64,000 bases of DNA from Caulobacter sp. (GTDB taxonomy: Bacteria > Pseudomonadota > Alphaproteobacteria > Caulobacterales > Caulobacteraceae), in NCBI GenBank assembly GCA_030683005.1, contig JAUXMY010000028.1, positions 62,001 to 126,000 of the forward strand. The letters are read 5' to 3'. A model generated the notes under the pieces. It was not told the origin of the DNA, made no database searches, and saw nothing but the letters and a program-made list of their open reading frames with translations. Made by a program: the position numbers and the translations under genes. Each line of letters opens with the position of its first letter. The stretch's first letter is position 1. This document shows positions 25,328 to 34,859 of the stretch, one piece after another.

Positions 25328-26332
25328 ATGGACCTCGTCAGACTTCTCACCGACCCGGACAATCTGCTGACGATCTTCGTCGCGGTGGTGACCTTCGCCA
25401 CGATCGTTACCCTGGCCGGGCCGATGTTCAAGACCAAGGGCCTGGAGGATCGGCTGAAGTCGGTCGCCAATCGCCGTGAAGAACTGCGCCGCCGGTCCCG
25501 CGAAGAGATCGCCAAGCGCGGCGCGAACGCCGCGAGCAGCATCCGGCAGGTGGACGAAGGCCTCTATCGCAAGGTCGTCGAGCGGCTTCAGCTGTCTCGT
25601 CTTCTTGAGGACCCCAAGGTCGCCGAGAAGATGGCCCAGGCCGGCTTCCGCGGCCCCAAGCCGATCAGCGCCTTCTACTTCTTCCGGTTCGTGATGCCGT
25701 TCGCCCTGGCCCTGACGGCGGCCTTCTACCTGTTCGTCGTCAACGACTTCGGCCTACCGATGATGAGCAAGGTGACCTTCTGCGTCGCCGCCCTGGTGCT
25801 GGGATACTATGCCCCCAACCTCTACATCACCAACATCGCCCAGAAGCGTCGCGAGTCGATCGTGGCGGCCTTCCCCGACGCCCTGGACCTGCTGCTGATC
25901 TGCGTGGAGAGCGGCATGTCGATCGAGGCGGCCATCCAGAAGGTCAGCGGCGAGGTCGGCGGCTCCTCCATCGAACTGGCCGAGGAACTGACCTTGCTCA
26001 CGGCCGAGCTCAGCTACCTGCCAGATCGCCGGCTGGCCTATGACGGCCTCGCCCGGCGGACCAACCACCCCGGCATCAAGGCGGTGTCGACGGCGATGAT
26101 CCAGGCCGAACGCTACGGCACGCCGCTGGGCGTGGCGCTGCGCACGATGGCCAAGGAAAACCGCGACCTTCGCCTGGCCGCCGCGGAGAAGACCGCCGCC
26201 GCCCTGCCGGCCAAGCTCACCGTGCCGATGATCCTGTTCTTCCTGCCGGTGCTGTTCGTGGTCATCCTGGGACCGGCCATCATCAAGGTGCAGGACACCC
26301 TGGCCCAGCAGCCGGCGTCGCAGGGCGGCTAG
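25328..26332 (+). CDS. tadC: Tad inner-membrane platform protein TadC (CpaH)
   Basis: A 334-residue membrane protein and paralogue of TadB. The N-terminal helix (LLTIFVAVVTFATIVTLAG) is followed by a basic region, a helix pair near 115-165, and the T2SSF domain (FPDALDLLLICVESGMSIEA, LSYLPDRRLAYDGLARRTNH), ending in a helix (LTVPMILFFLPVLFVVILG). It is the last gene of the cpa operon; a 14-bp-stem inverted repeat begins 2 bp after its stop. No tadD, tadF or rcpB homologue follows, as in the Caulobacter cluster. Confidence 0.93.
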   Translation: MDLVRLLTDPDNLLTIFVAVVTFATIVTLAGPMFKTKGLEDRLKSVANRREELRRRSREEIAKRGANAASSIRQVDEGLYRKVVERLQLSRLLEDPKVAEKMAQAGFRGPKPISAFYFFRFVMPFALALTAAFYLFVVNDFGLPMMSKVTFCVAALVLGYYAPNLYITNIAQKRRESIVAAFPDALDLLLICVESGMSIEAAIQKVSGEVGGSSIELAEELTLLTAELSYLPDRRLAYDGLARRTNHPGIKAVSTAMIQAERYGTPLGVALRTMAKENRDLRLAAAEKTAAALPAKLTVPMILFFLPVLFVVILGPAIIKVQDTLAQQPASQGG

Positions 26333-26333
26333 A

Positions 26334-26372
26334 GCGCGTTCCGATAAGTGGGAACCGGTTATCGGAACGCGC
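26334..26372. terminator. Long inverted repeat ending the pilus operon
   Basis: GCGCGTTCCGATAA and its perfect complement (14-bp stem) enclose an 11-nt loop, directly after the tadC stop and before the convergent amidohydrolase. It has no T-run, so it may be a factor-dependent terminator, a transcript-end stabiliser or a dispersed repeat. Confidence 0.55.
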
Positions 26373-26448
26373 GACCACGAAAGAGCTGGAGCACGGTGCG
26401 GTCCGACGGAACCGACCGACCGTTGAATCCTGCTTCAGAAACAAGAGT

Positions 26449-27669
26449 CTAGTCGCTCAGCGCGCCCGATAGCACCGCCTCGGCGAAGCCGCAGTGCATC
26501 GCGATGCCGCGCGCCATCACCTGTTCGTCCAGGGTCATGCGATTGGAGTGCAGCGCGCAGCAGGCGCGGTAGTCGCCGCCGACGCCGGTCGGGGCCGCGC
26601 CCAGGAAGGCCATCAGGCCGGGCGCCTTCTGCAGCACATAGGAGAAGTCCTCGGCTCCCATCATCGGGTTGGGCATCGTCATCCAGGCGCCCTCTCCATA
26701 GAGGGCCTTGGCGGTGCGCTCGGCCAGCTCGACTTCCTTCGGTGTGCAGACGGTGACCGGGAAGCCGCGGATGATCTCCACCTCGGCGGTGCAGCCGTGG
26801 GCGGCGGCGACATGCCCGGCGACCTTTCGGATGCCTTCGTGCGCCTTCTCCCGGGTGCGTTCGGACAGGGTGCGCAGCGTACCCTTCAGGTAGGCGTCCT
26901 CGGGGATAATGTTGTTGGTGGTGCCGGCCACGATGTTGGCGATGGTGATCACGGCCGGGTCGAAGACCGAGATGGTGCGGGTGACCATGGCCTGCAGCGC
27001 GGTGACGATTTCGCAGGCCACCGGGATGGGGTCGACGGCGTCATGCGGCATGGAGGCGTGGCCGCCGGCCCCGACGACGCGGATCTCGATGACGTCCGAC
27101 GAGGCCAGCAGCGCCCCGGCCCGACCGGCGAAGACCCCGGTCGGCATGTTGGGCGAGATGTGCAGCGCGAAGGCCGCGTCCGGAATCGGATCGATCAGGC
27201 CGTCGTCGAGCATGAAGCGGGCGCCGTGGTGGCCCTCCTCGCCCGGCTGGAACATGAACATCACCGTGCCGTTCAGCTGGTCGCGCTTCGCACAGAGGGC
27301 GCGGGCCGCGCCGGCCAGCATGGCGACATGGGTGTCGTGGCCGCAGGCGTGCATGGCGCCGACCGTGCGGGAGGTGAACTCAAGGCCCGTGTCCTCGGTC
27401 AACGGCAGGGCGTCCATGTCGCCGCGCAACAGCACCGTGCGGCCGTTGGGCGAGCCCCTCAGGATGGCCAGCACCCCGGTGGTCGACGGTCCCTGGCGGA
27501 TCTCCAGCGGCAGCCCTTCCAGCGCCTTGAGCACCTTCTCCGTCGTCTTCGGCAGGTGCAGCCCCAACTCCGGCTCCATGTGGATCGCGCGGCGCAGTTC
27601 GATGGCGCCATGGAGCAGGGCGTCGCCGGCGGCGGTCCAGCCTTCGCGGTCGATGGTCAGGGCGTTCAT
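26449..27669 (-). CDS. M20 family amidohydrolase (hippurate hydrolase/IAA-amino acid hydrolase type)
   Basis: A 406-residue cytoplasmic metalloenzyme. Metal-binding blocks are seen in order: GDMDALPL, MHACGHDTHVAM, QPGEEG with the metal-binding Glu, ALHISPNMPTG, and GAEDFSYVLQ. The dimerisation domain reads VVGAGGHASMPHDAVDP. It should cleave N-acyl or N-aroyl amino acids, releasing the amino acid. It diverges, across a 65-bp gap, from genes for amino-acid-degrading PLP enzymes, which may use its product; that link is inference. Confidence 0.9.
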   Translation of the reverse strand: MNALTIDREGWTAAGDALLHGAIELRRAIHMEPELGLHLPKTTEKVLKALEGLPLEIRQGPSTTGVLAILRGSPNGRTVLLRGDMDALPLTEDTGLEFTSRTVGAMHACGHDTHVAMLAGAARALCAKRDQLNGTVMFMFQPGEEGHHGARFMLDDGLIDPIPDAAFALHISPNMPTGVFAGRAGALLASSDVIEIRVVGAGGHASMPHDAVDPIPVACEIVTALQAMVTRTISVFDPAVITIANIVAGTTNNIIPEDAYLKGTLRTLSERTREKAHEGIRKVAGHVAAAHGCTAEVEIIRGFPVTVCTPKEVELAERTAKALYGEGAWMTMPNPMMGAEDFSYVLQKAPGLMAFLGAAPTGVGGDYRACCALHSNRMTLDEQVMARGIAMHCGFAEAVLSGALSD

Positions 27670-27734
27670 AAAAGGACTCCGGATGTGTACGCCGCACCGT
27701 CGCGCTTTTCGCGTCCACGGTCTAGGAGGAGGGC

Positions 27735-28715
27735 ATGAGCACCGTGACCCTCGCCGACATTCAAGCCGCCGCTGTCCGTCTCGACGGACTGGCCGTCAGG
27801 ACGCCGCTGATCGAGAGCCCGGCGCTGAACGCAGAGCTGGGCGCCCGCATCCTGCTCAAGCCCGAGACGCTGCAGCGGGCCGGGGCCTTCAAGTTTCGCG
27901 GGGCGATGAACAGGATCGCGCAGCTGGACGACGGAGCGAGGGCGCGGGGCGTCGTCGCCTGCTCGTCGGGCAATCACGCCCAGGGCGTGGCGCTGGCGGC
28001 GCGGATGGTCGGGGCCCCGGCCGTGATCGTCATGCCCGCCGACGCCCCGGCCATGAAGGTCGCCAACACCCGTGCGTATGGCGCCGAGGTGATCCACTAC
28101 GACCGCTACAGCGAGGATCGTGAGGCGATCACCAACGCCATCGCCCAGGATCGCGGCATGACCATCGTCTGGCCGTTCGACGACCTCGACATCATCGCCG
28201 GCCAGGGCACGGTTGGGATCGAGATGGTCGAGCAGGCGCGGGCGCTGGGCGTGGAGCTGACCTCCGTCCTGGCTCCGGTCGGCGGGGGCGGGCTGATCGC
28301 CGGGGTCTCGACGGCGGTGAAGGCCCTGTCGCCGCGCACCTCGATCCTCGGCGTCGAGCCGGCCGACTTCGACGACACTCGCCGGTCGCTGGAGAGCGGC
28401 GCGCGCGAGAAGATCGACCCGGTGTCGCGCTCGATCTGCGACGCGCTGCAGTCGCCCTCGCCCGGCGCCATCACCTTCCCGATCAACCAGCGTAACCTTG
28501 ATGGCGTCGCCACCGTCACCGACGCCCAGGTCGCCGAGGCGATCCGCTACGCCTACACGACCCTGAAGCTGGTGGTGGAGCCTGGCGGCGTGGTCGGTCT
28601 GGCGGCGCTGCTGTCGGGCGTCATCGACGTCGAGGACGTCACCGTCGGAGTCGTCCTGTCGGGCGGCAACATCGACCCGGGCCTGTTCGCGTCCATCCTC
28701 GCCGGAGAGCTCTGA
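27735..28715 (+). CDS. Serine/threonine dehydratase-like PLP lyase (BhcB-like candidate)
   Basis: A 326-residue fold-type II PLP enzyme without an ACT domain. The PLP lysine is in RAGAFKFRGAMNRI; the phosphate-cup and Asn loops read CSSGNHAQGVALA and VGGGGLIAG; the C-terminal block is GVVLSGGNIDPG. Such short enzymes include serine racemase, catabolic threonine dehydratase and hydroxyaspartate dehydratase. The next gene, 2 bp away, encodes a D-threonine/3-hydroxyaspartate aldolase-type enzyme. In Paracoccus, erythro-beta-hydroxyaspartate dehydratase (BhcB) and aldolase (BhcC) are neighbours in the glyoxylate-assimilating cycle, so that role is a candidate. The Bhc aminotransferase and iminosuccinate reductase are not nearby. 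Confidence 0.85.
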   Translation: MSTVTLADIQAAAVRLDGLAVRTPLIESPALNAELGARILLKPETLQRAGAFKFRGAMNRIAQLDDGARARGVVACSSGNHAQGVALAARMVGAPAVIVMPADAPAMKVANTRAYGAEVIHYDRYSEDREAITNAIAQDRGMTIVWPFDDLDIIAGQGTVGIEMVEQARALGVELTSVLAPVGGGGLIAGVSTAVKALSPRTSILGVEPADFDDTRRSLESGAREKIDPVSRSICDALQSPSPGAITFPINQRNLDGVATVTDAQVAEAIRYAYTTLKLVVEPGGVVGLAALLSGVIDVEDVTVGVVLSGGNIDPGLFASILAGEL

Positions 28716-28717
28716 GC

Positions 28718-29887
28718 ATGATCGCAGGTTTCGTTCCGCCCCAGACCCCGCTGCTGATGGTTCCCCGCGCCGCATTAGAGCGGAACCTGCTGACCATGCA
28801 GGGCCTCTGCCGCGCCTCGAACGTCCGCCTGCGAGCGCACGGCAAGACACACAAGTGCTCGACGCTCGGCCGGCTGCAGGTCGAGAAGGGCGCGGTCGGG
28901 CTCTGCGCCCAGTCGGTGGGCGAGGCCGAGGCCTTCGTGCGCGGCGGGGTGCTGGACGTGCTGGTCACCGCGCCGCATCCGGCCTGGGGCTCGGCCCGAC
29001 TGGCCGACCTGGCGCGGACCGGCGCCACGGTCGGGGCGACGGTGGACGACGCGATGCAGATCGCGCGTCTGGGCGCCGCGGCGCGGGCCGCCGGCGTGGC
29101 CCTCAACTGCGTCATCGACATCGATCCGGGCACGCACCGGACCGGCTGCCACCCCTCCCGCGCCGTCGAACTGGCGCGGCAGGCGGCCTCGACCGAGGGA
29201 CTGAACTATGCCGGCATCCAGTCCTACGCCGGGCATCTGCAGCATATCGCCGACGTGGCCGGGCGCAGGGCGGGCGATGACCTGGTGCTGGGCATGGTCT
29301 CCGGCGTCATCGCCGACCTGACCGCCGCCAACCTGGCCCCGGCCGTGGTCACCGGGGGCGGCACCGGCACCCACAGCTATGACCTCAAGAGCGGCGTCTT
29401 TACCGAGCTGCAGGCCGGGTCCTACGCCTTCATGGACGTTGAGTACGAGGCCTGCGGCGCGCCCGAAGGCGGCTGGCCGTTCGAGCAGGCGCTGTTCATC
29501 GCCGCCAGCGTGATCAGCGCCGTGCACAAGAGCCATGTCGTCGTCGACGTCGGCTTCAAGGCCAACTCCGTGGACGGCCCGCCGGCCAGGATCGCGGCCG
29601 GGGCGGCCCCGGGCTCGCTCTGGCGGCCGATGGGCGACGAGCACGGCATGATCCTGCACCCCTCGGCCATCCCGCTGTTGAAGGGCGGCGACTTCATCGG
29701 CGCCGTCAACGCGCTGGACGCCGACCCGGACACGCCCTGGCCGGCCGACGCGCCGAAGGCCGGCGACACCGTCTGGCTGCAGCCGGGCCATGTCGATCCG
29801 ACCATCAACCTCTACGACGCCTTGCATGTCGTGGCGGAAGACGGGTCATGGGAACGCTGGGCGGTGGACGCGCGCCGGGTTTCATAG
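28718..29887 (+). CDS. DSD1-family PLP aldolase (D-threonine / 3-hydroxyaspartate aldolase type, BhcC-like)
   Basis: A 389-residue fold-type III (alanine-racemase-like) PLP enzyme. The PLP lysine is in LRAHGKTHKCSTLG. The C-terminal metal site reads QPGHVDPTINL: His-x-Asp as in D-threonine aldolase, where these bind Mn or Mg, and not the His-x-Cys of the D-serine dehydratases. So an aldolase is favoured, cleaving D-threonine or 3-hydroxyaspartate to glycine plus an aldehyde. It follows the dehydratase-like gene by 2 bp and the SDR gene starts 38 bp later: a three-gene operon. Confidence 0.87.
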   Translation: MIAGFVPPQTPLLMVPRAALERNLLTMQGLCRASNVRLRAHGKTHKCSTLGRLQVEKGAVGLCAQSVGEAEAFVRGGVLDVLVTAPHPAWGSARLADLARTGATVGATVDDAMQIARLGAAARAAGVALNCVIDIDPGTHRTGCHPSRAVELARQAASTEGLNYAGIQSYAGHLQHIADVAGRRAGDDLVLGMVSGVIADLTAANLAPAVVTGGGTGTHSYDLKSGVFTELQAGSYAFMDVEYEACGAPEGGWPFEQALFIAASVISAVHKSHVVVDVGFKANSVDGPPARIAAGAAPGSLWRPMGDEHGMILHPSAIPLLKGGDFIGAVNALDADPDTPWPADAPKAGDTVWLQPGHVDPTINLYDALHVVAEDGSWERWAVDARRVS

Positions 29888-29925
29888 AGCGCGCCGATCC
29901 GCCCGGAAGCGGCAGGGAGATGGCC

Positions 29926-30657
29926 ATGAACGACCTCGATTTCACCGGCAAGCGCGTGCTCGTCGTCGGCGGCACCAGCGGCATCGGCAACGGCATCGCC
30001 CACGGCTTCCTCGCGCGCGGCGCCAGGGTCGCGGTGTGGGGCACTCGCGACAGGGACGACTACAGGGTCGAGGACGGCTCTGACCTGTCGGGTCTGGACT
30101 TCTGCCGCGTCGACGCTTCCGACAACGCCGCCGTCGAGGCCGCGCCGGCCCCGTTCGACGGGCTGGACGTGCTGGTGCTGGCCCAGGGCACGGTCCTCTA
30201 CCGCAAGGGCGAGTTCGAGATGGAGGGCTTCCGCAAGGTGGTCGGGGTCAACCTCGACAGCCTGATGGCCTGCGCGATGAAGTTCCACGACGCCCTGAAG
30301 GCGAGCGGCGGGAATATCGTCACCATCAGCTCGACGGCCGCCTATCACGCCACGCGGGGCAACCCGGCCTACAACGCCTCCAAGGCCGGGGCCGTGGCCC
30401 TGACCCGCACGCTGGGGCAGGCCTGGGCCAGCGACGGACTCCGGGTCAACGGCGTGGCCCCCGGCCTGGTCGACACCAAGCTGACCAAGGTGACCACCGA
30501 CAATCCCGAGCGTCTGGCCGCCAGCCTGCGCGGTATTCCGATGCACCGGCTGGGCACCCCCGAAGACATGGCCGGCGCGGTGCTGTTCCTCGCCTCGCCG
30601 CTGGCCTCCTATGTGACGGGCCAGACCCTGATCGTCGACGGCGGTTTGACCCTCTAG
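29926..30657 (+). CDS. SDR family oxidoreductase
   Basis: A 243-residue classical short-chain dehydrogenase. The cofactor motif is VVGGTSGIGNGIA, the catalytic Ser lies in VTISSTAAYH, and Tyr-x3-Lys is in NPAYNASKAGAVAL; the C-terminus is YVTGQTLIVDGG. Two ATGs, at 29920 and 29926, are in frame; GGCAGGGAG lies right against the first and 6 bases before the second, so 29926 is used. It is downstream of the dehydratase and aldolase genes and may reduce the aldehyde or keto product; its substrate cannot be read from sequence. It is not an ornithine-cyclodeaminase-type iminosuccinate reductase. Confidence 0.9.
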   Translation: MNDLDFTGKRVLVVGGTSGIGNGIAHGFLARGARVAVWGTRDRDDYRVEDGSDLSGLDFCRVDASDNAAVEAAPAPFDGLDVLVLAQGTVLYRKGEFEMEGFRKVVGVNLDSLMACAMKFHDALKASGGNIVTISSTAAYHATRGNPAYNASKAGAVALTRTLGQAWASDGLRVNGVAPGLVDTKLTKVTTDNPERLAASLRGIPMHRLGTPEDMAGAVLFLASPLASYVTGQTLIVDGGLTL

Positions 30658-30734
30658 ATTCAGGCCTTGGCGAACAACCTTCCCCAACGATAGGCTCCGC
30701 CCGCAAAAAAACATCGCCGGGAGAGCGCCGTTCC

Positions 30735-32393
30735 ATGAAAAAACACCTGCTCGCCGCCATCGCGGTCTGCGCCGTCCCCCTGGTCGCCATGGCGTCCCCG
30801 CTGGCCCCGACGGCCGACCCCGCCCGCATGCGGGAGGACGTCAAGGTCCTGTCGTCGGACGCCTTCGAGGGACGCGCGCCCAACAGCGTCGGTGAGGAGA
30901 AGACCGTCGCCTACCTGATCGAGCAGCTGACGAAGATCGGCCTCGATCCCGGCGGCGACCTGAAGGACGGCAAGCGGGCCTGGACCCAGGACGTGCCGCT
31001 GTCACGCTACGAGATCGCCGGGACGCCCACCTTCTCGGCCACGGTCGGCGGCCTGACCCGGCCGCTGACCCAGGGCGAGGACCTGGCCATTCGCGCGGCC
31101 CAGACCAACGTCGACCAGGTGACCTTCGCCAACGCGCCGCTGGTCTTCCTCGGCTACGGCGTCAAGGCGCCGGAGCGCAACTGGGACGACTTCAAGGGCG
31201 TCGACCTGAAGGGCAAGATCGGCGTCGTGCTGATCAACGACCCCGACTTCGAAGGCGGTGAGGGCGACTTCAACGGCAAGGCCATGACCTACTACGGTCG
31301 CTGGACCTACAAGTACGAGGAGGCGGCGCGGCAGGGCGCCCTGGGGCTGATCATCGTCCACGAGACGGAAGCCGCCTCCTATGGCTGGGCGACGGTCACC
31401 AACTCCAACACCAACGAGATGTTCGACATCGTCCGCAAGGACCCGACGGCCGTTCATCCGACCGTCGAGGGCTGGATGCAGCGCGGCGTCGCCGTCGAGC
31501 TGTTCAAGGCCGCAGGCCTCGACTTCGAGGCCCAGAAGGCCGCCGCCCGCACCCGCGCCTTCAAGCCGGTCGAGCTGAAGGGCGTGACCCTGTCGGGCGA
31601 CTACCGGGTCAAGCACGAGGTCATCGTCAGCCAGAATGTCGTCGCCCTGCTGCCGGGCAAGACGCGGCCGGACGAGACGGTGATGTACACGGCCCACTGG
31701 GACCACATCGGAATCGGCGCGCCGGACGCCACGGGCGACCGGATCTACAACGGCGCCATCGACAACGCGACCGGCACGGCCGGCCTGCTGGAGCTGGCCC
31801 GCCTGCAGAAGGCGGCCGGACCGACGGACCGCTCGATCGTCTTCCTGTGGGTGACGGCCGAGGAGAAGGGCCTGCTCGGCTCGGAATACTACGCCGCCAA
31901 TCCGCTCTATCCGCTGGCGACCACGGCCGGGGTGCTGAACGCCGACGGCATGAACGTGTTCGGCCTGAGCAAGGACTTCACCATCTCGGGCAGCACCAAG
32001 GTCGAACTGCTCGACATGCTGATCGCCGAGGCCGCGAAGTCGGGCCGCACCTATACGCCCGACCCCAACACCTATGCCGGCTACTTCTTCCGCTCCGATC
32101 ACTTCTCGCTCGCCAAGCGCGGCGTGCCGGCCATCTCGTTCGGCGGCGGTCAGGACTGGGTCGACGGCGGCGTTGCGGCGGGCAAGGCCTCTGCCGAGGC
32201 CTACCGCAAGGACCGCTATCACCAGCAGGCCGACAACTTCGACCCCAGCTGGCCGCTGGTCGGCATGGCCGCGGACGTCGGGCTGCTGTTCCGCCTCGGC
32301 CGCGACCTTGCCAACTCGACCCAATGGCCGGAGTGGGGCGAAGGTGTCGAGTTCAAGGCCACCCGTGACGCCAGCAAGGACCAGCGCCGCTAG
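30735..32393 (+). CDS. Secreted M28 family zinc peptidase
   Basis: A 552-residue exported protein with a signal peptide (MKKHLLAAIAVCAVPLVAMA). A PA-type insert (about 100-240, VTFANAPLVFLGYGVKAP) sits within the M28 fold. Zinc ligands are visible: His in YTAHWDHIGIG, Asp in IDNATGTAGLLE, the Glu pair in TAEEKGLLGS, Asp in LNADGMNVFG and a final His in RSDHFSLAKRG. It should be a periplasmic or secreted aminopeptidase. It begins 77 bp after the SDR gene and 9 bp before sdaA, in a run of amino-acid-use genes. A large antisense frame over this gene and the next is a coding shadow. Confidence 0.92.
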   Translation: MKKHLLAAIAVCAVPLVAMASPLAPTADPARMREDVKVLSSDAFEGRAPNSVGEEKTVAYLIEQLTKIGLDPGGDLKDGKRAWTQDVPLSRYEIAGTPTFSATVGGLTRPLTQGEDLAIRAAQTNVDQVTFANAPLVFLGYGVKAPERNWDDFKGVDLKGKIGVVLINDPDFEGGEGDFNGKAMTYYGRWTYKYEEAARQGALGLIIVHETEAASYGWATVTNSNTNEMFDIVRKDPTAVHPTVEGWMQRGVAVELFKAAGLDFEAQKAAARTRAFKPVELKGVTLSGDYRVKHEVIVSQNVVALLPGKTRPDETVMYTAHWDHIGIGAPDATGDRIYNGAIDNATGTAGLLELARLQKAAGPTDRSIVFLWVTAEEKGLLGSEYYAANPLYPLATTAGVLNADGMNVFGLSKDFTISGSTKVELLDMLIAEAAKSGRTYTPDPNTYAGYFFRSDHFSLAKRGVPAISFGGGQDWVDGGVAAGKASAEAYRKDRYHQQADNFDPSWPLVGMAADVGLLFRLGRDLANSTQWPEWGEGVEFKATRDASKDQRR

Positions 32394-32402
32394 CGCGATC
32401 CG

Positions 32403-33791
32403 ATGACCGTCAGCGTCTTTGATCTGTTCAAGCCGGGCGTCGGTCCGTCGAGCTCGCACACCATGGGCCCGATGACGGCCGCCGTGCGCTTCGTCGGCCT
32501 GCTGCGGGAGCGCGGCGTGCTGGCGTCGGTCACCGGGGTGCGGATCAAGTTCTACGCCTCCCTGGCCCTGACCGGCCGGGGGCACGCCACCGACCGGGCG
32601 ACGCTGCAGGGGCTGATGGGGTTCGAGCCGGCGACGCTCGATCCCGACGCCGGCGACGCGGCGCTGGCGACGTTGCGCGAGACCGGCGCCATGACGCTGG
32701 GCGGCGACGGGCCGTCCATCGCCTTCGATGAAGCCGCCGACATCGTCTGGGCCGGGCGCGAGCGGCTGCCGCAGCACCCCAACGCCATGACCCTGACCGC
32801 GCTTAGCGGCAAGGCGGTGGTCGCCGAGCGGAGCTACTTCTCCGTCGGCGGCGGGTTCGTCCGCGACGAGGACGAGATCTTCCGCAACACCGGCGACGAG
32901 GAAGGGCCGCCGGTCCCCTTCCCCTATGAGTCCGGCGCCGAGCTGCTGGAGATGACACAGGCGGCGGGCGTCACCATCGCCGAGGCGATGATGGCCAACG
33001 AACGGGTCCGCCGCTCCGAGGCCGAGGTGATCGCGGGCCTCGAGACCATCCACGCCGCCATGGAGGCCTGCATCGAGCGGGGCATGCGGATCGACGGCGT
33101 CCTGCCCGGCGGCCTGTCGGTGAAGCGGCGGGCGAAGCAGGTGCACCAGACCATCATGGCCAAGGTCGAGAAGTCGATCAGCGACCCGCTGGCGGCGCTC
33201 GACTTCGTCAACCTCTGGGCCCTGGCGGTCAACGAGGAGAACGCCGCCGGCGGCCGGGTGGTCACCGCCCCGACCAACGGCGCGGCCGGTCTGCTGCCGG
33301 CCGTGCTGCGCTTCTACGACCGCTTCTATCAGGGCACGCCCGAGGGCCGTCGCACCTTCCTGCTGACCGCGGCGGCCATCGGCGCCCTCTACAAGAAGAA
33401 CGCCTCGATCAGCGGCGCCGAGGTGGGCTGCCAGGGCGAGGTGGGCGTCGCCTGTTCGATGGCGGCGGCCGGCCTCTGCGCGGCGATGGGCGGCACCAAC
33501 GCCCAGATCGAGAACGCCGCCGAGATCGGCATGGAGCATAACCTGGGCCTCACCTGCGACCCGATCGGCGGGCTGGTCCAGATCCCCTGCATCGAGCGCA
33601 ACGCCATGGGCGCCATCAAGGCCATCGACGCCGCGCGCCTCGCCCTGCTGGGCGACGGCGAGCACTCGGTGTCGCTCGACAAGGTCATCGCCACCATGAA
33701 GCGCACCGGCGAGGACATGAACGAGATCTACAAGGAAACCTCGCTCGGCGGATTGGCGGTCGGGCTGGCCGTGAACCGGGTGGAGTGCTGA
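32403..33791 (+). CDS. sdaA: L-serine dehydratase, 4Fe-4S type
   Basis: A 462-residue single-chain enzyme that deaminates L-serine to pyruvate with a 4Fe-4S cluster. The N-terminal beta domain begins [20 protein letters not shown]. The alpha domain contains [18 protein letters not shown] and cluster-region cysteines in [16 protein letters not shown] and [17 protein letters not shown]. Length and order match SdaA. It starts 9 bp after the peptidase gene and slightly precedes a small membrane-protein gene. Serine breakdown fits the surrounding amino-acid catabolic genes. Confidence 0.95.
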   Translation: MTVSVFDLFKPGVGPSSSHTMGPMTAAVRFVGLLRERGVLASVTGVRIKFYASLALTGRGHATDRATLQGLMGFEPATLDPDAGDAALATLRETGAMTLGGDGPSIAFDEAADIVWAGRERLPQHPNAMTLTALSGKAVVAERSYFSVGGGFVRDEDEIFRNTGDEEGPPVPFPYESGAELLEMTQAAGVTIAEAMMANERVRRSEAEVIAGLETIHAAMEACIERGMRIDGVLPGGLSVKRRAKQVHQTIMAKVEKSISDPLAALDFVNLWALAVNEENAAGGRVVTAPTNGAAGLLPAVLRFYDRFYQGTPEGRRTFLLTAAAIGALYKKNASISGAEVGCQGEVGVACSMAAAGLCAAMGGTNAQIENAAEIGMEHNLGLTCDPIGGLVQIPCIERNAMGAIKAIDAARLALLGDGEHSVSLDKVIATMKRTGEDMNEIYKETSLGGLAVGLAVNRVEC

Positions 33792-33793
33792 GC

Positions 33794-34291
33794 GTGCGCG
33801 CCCGTCTCTACGGCCTCGGACGGCCCCTGGCCCTGATGGCCCTGCTGGTCGCGGCCGCGGATGCGATCCTCTTCCCGATCGCCCTGTTCACCGACGCGCT
33901 GTCGGACGACCGGCTGCAACGGGCGCTCTACGCCTCGGCCTTCACGCTGGCGGTGGTGTTTCTGCGGGCGGTGCTCGACCCGGCGGTGCAGCGGGCGGTC
34001 CTGGCGGCCAATCACGGGCTGCAGGAGGGCCAGCCGTTCAAGCCGCGCTGGATCTCGCCAATGGACCCGACCTGGGGCGCGTTCGGCAGTCGTATGGGAC
34101 AAGGCGTTCTGCCCTGGCTGCGACTGGTGCTGCTCGGCGAGTTTGCGCTCGGACTGATCCTGTTGGGGACTAGCCGGACGCCGCCGCCGGTGTTGCTGGC
34201 TGCGGTCGGTCTTGGCCTCTGCATCCTGCTTTCGATGACCCAGCTGAAGGACCACTACGGTTCGGAGGCGGAGGCGGCGGACAAGGACTGA
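33794..34291 (+). CDS. Four-helix membrane protein of unknown function
   Basis: About 165 residues with three or four hydrophobic segments ([75 protein letters not shown]). I do not recognise the family. The start is uncertain: a GTG at 33785 overlaps the end of sdaA, while the GTG at 33794 has GGAG 8 bases before it and is preferred. It is close enough to sdaA to be co-transcribed. A 565-bp gene-free stretch follows. Confidence 0.7.
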   Translation: MRARLYGLGRPLALMALLVAAADAILFPIALFTDALSDDRLQRALYASAFTLAVVFLRAVLDPAVQRAVLAANHGLQEGQPFKPRWISPMDPTWGAFGSRMGQGVLPWLRLVLLGEFALGLILLGTSRTPPPVLLAAVGLGLCILLSMTQLKDHYGSEAEAADKD

Positions 34292-34859
34292 CGGACGCAC
34301 GGCTTCGCCGCCTCACGGGCGTTGACCCTGAAGGTTGGGGAGGTGGTGCGGAGCGCTCCGGGTTCACCCCGGAAGTCTGTGTGTGAACGTGCGAACGGTG
34401 GTGCGAACCAGAGCGCTCCGCGAAGGTCGTTATCCGGAAGCTTCCGCTCGGCAGCCGTATTGGGGCTTAGCCGGAGCGCCTCCGACGGGCGGGCAAGGCA
34501 GCGGCCTCGTCCCGGACCGGATGAGTAACCCCCTCATCCCTGTCCCCGCTCGAACTCCATCCCGACGCCGCAAGGTCGCTGGCCATGCGCCCTCCCCGTG
34601 CGACGGGACGAGAGTGAGTATGCGCGTGGTCGAAGGGGTGGGGGATAGAATTGAGTTATCCCCCTATCTCCGTCTCCCCGGCGCAGGCCGGGGTCCATAC
34701 GGGGCAAGGGCTCGCGGCGTGTAGTGGATCCCGGCCTGCGCCGGGAAGCCGGGGGATAGAGACCGCGAGCATGCGTGCACGTCCAACAAATCCGGGGCCA
34801 TCACTTCCGCGAGGATGAGCGGAGTTGTTAGGGTGGGCGTATCAGCCTCTGGGTCCCGC
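34292..34859. other. Gene-free stretch of 568 bp with palindromic repeats
   Basis: No frame here has a convincing start, ribosome site or codon pattern. Base composition is less GC-rich in places (TTGAGTTATCCCCCTATC). The right half holds an inverted repeat (34665-34760, listed separately). The left half includes GGAGCGCTCCGGGTTCACC and a partial echo (CAGAGCGCTCCGCGAAGG), which may be remnants of another repeat. The rightmost 60 bases should contain the promoter of the lipoprotein at 34860. Confidence 0.6.
34665..34760. repeat. Palindromic intergenic repeat (CCGGCGCAGGCCGGG arms)
   Basis: CCCGGCGCAGGCCGGGG near 34677-34693 pairs with CCCGGCCTGCGCCGGG near 34730-34745, with further pairing outside (TATCTCC ... 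GGGGGATA). The arms are almost perfect over 15 bp and are separated by a loop of about 37 bases. It resembles the dispersed hairpin repeats of Caulobacterales and other alphaproteobacteria. Confidence 0.65.

Noticed and set aside
31002..33665. 887-aa frame on the minus strand over the M28 peptidase and sdaA
   Set aside because: It spans two well-supported plus-strand genes and their junction and has low-complexity shadow composition.
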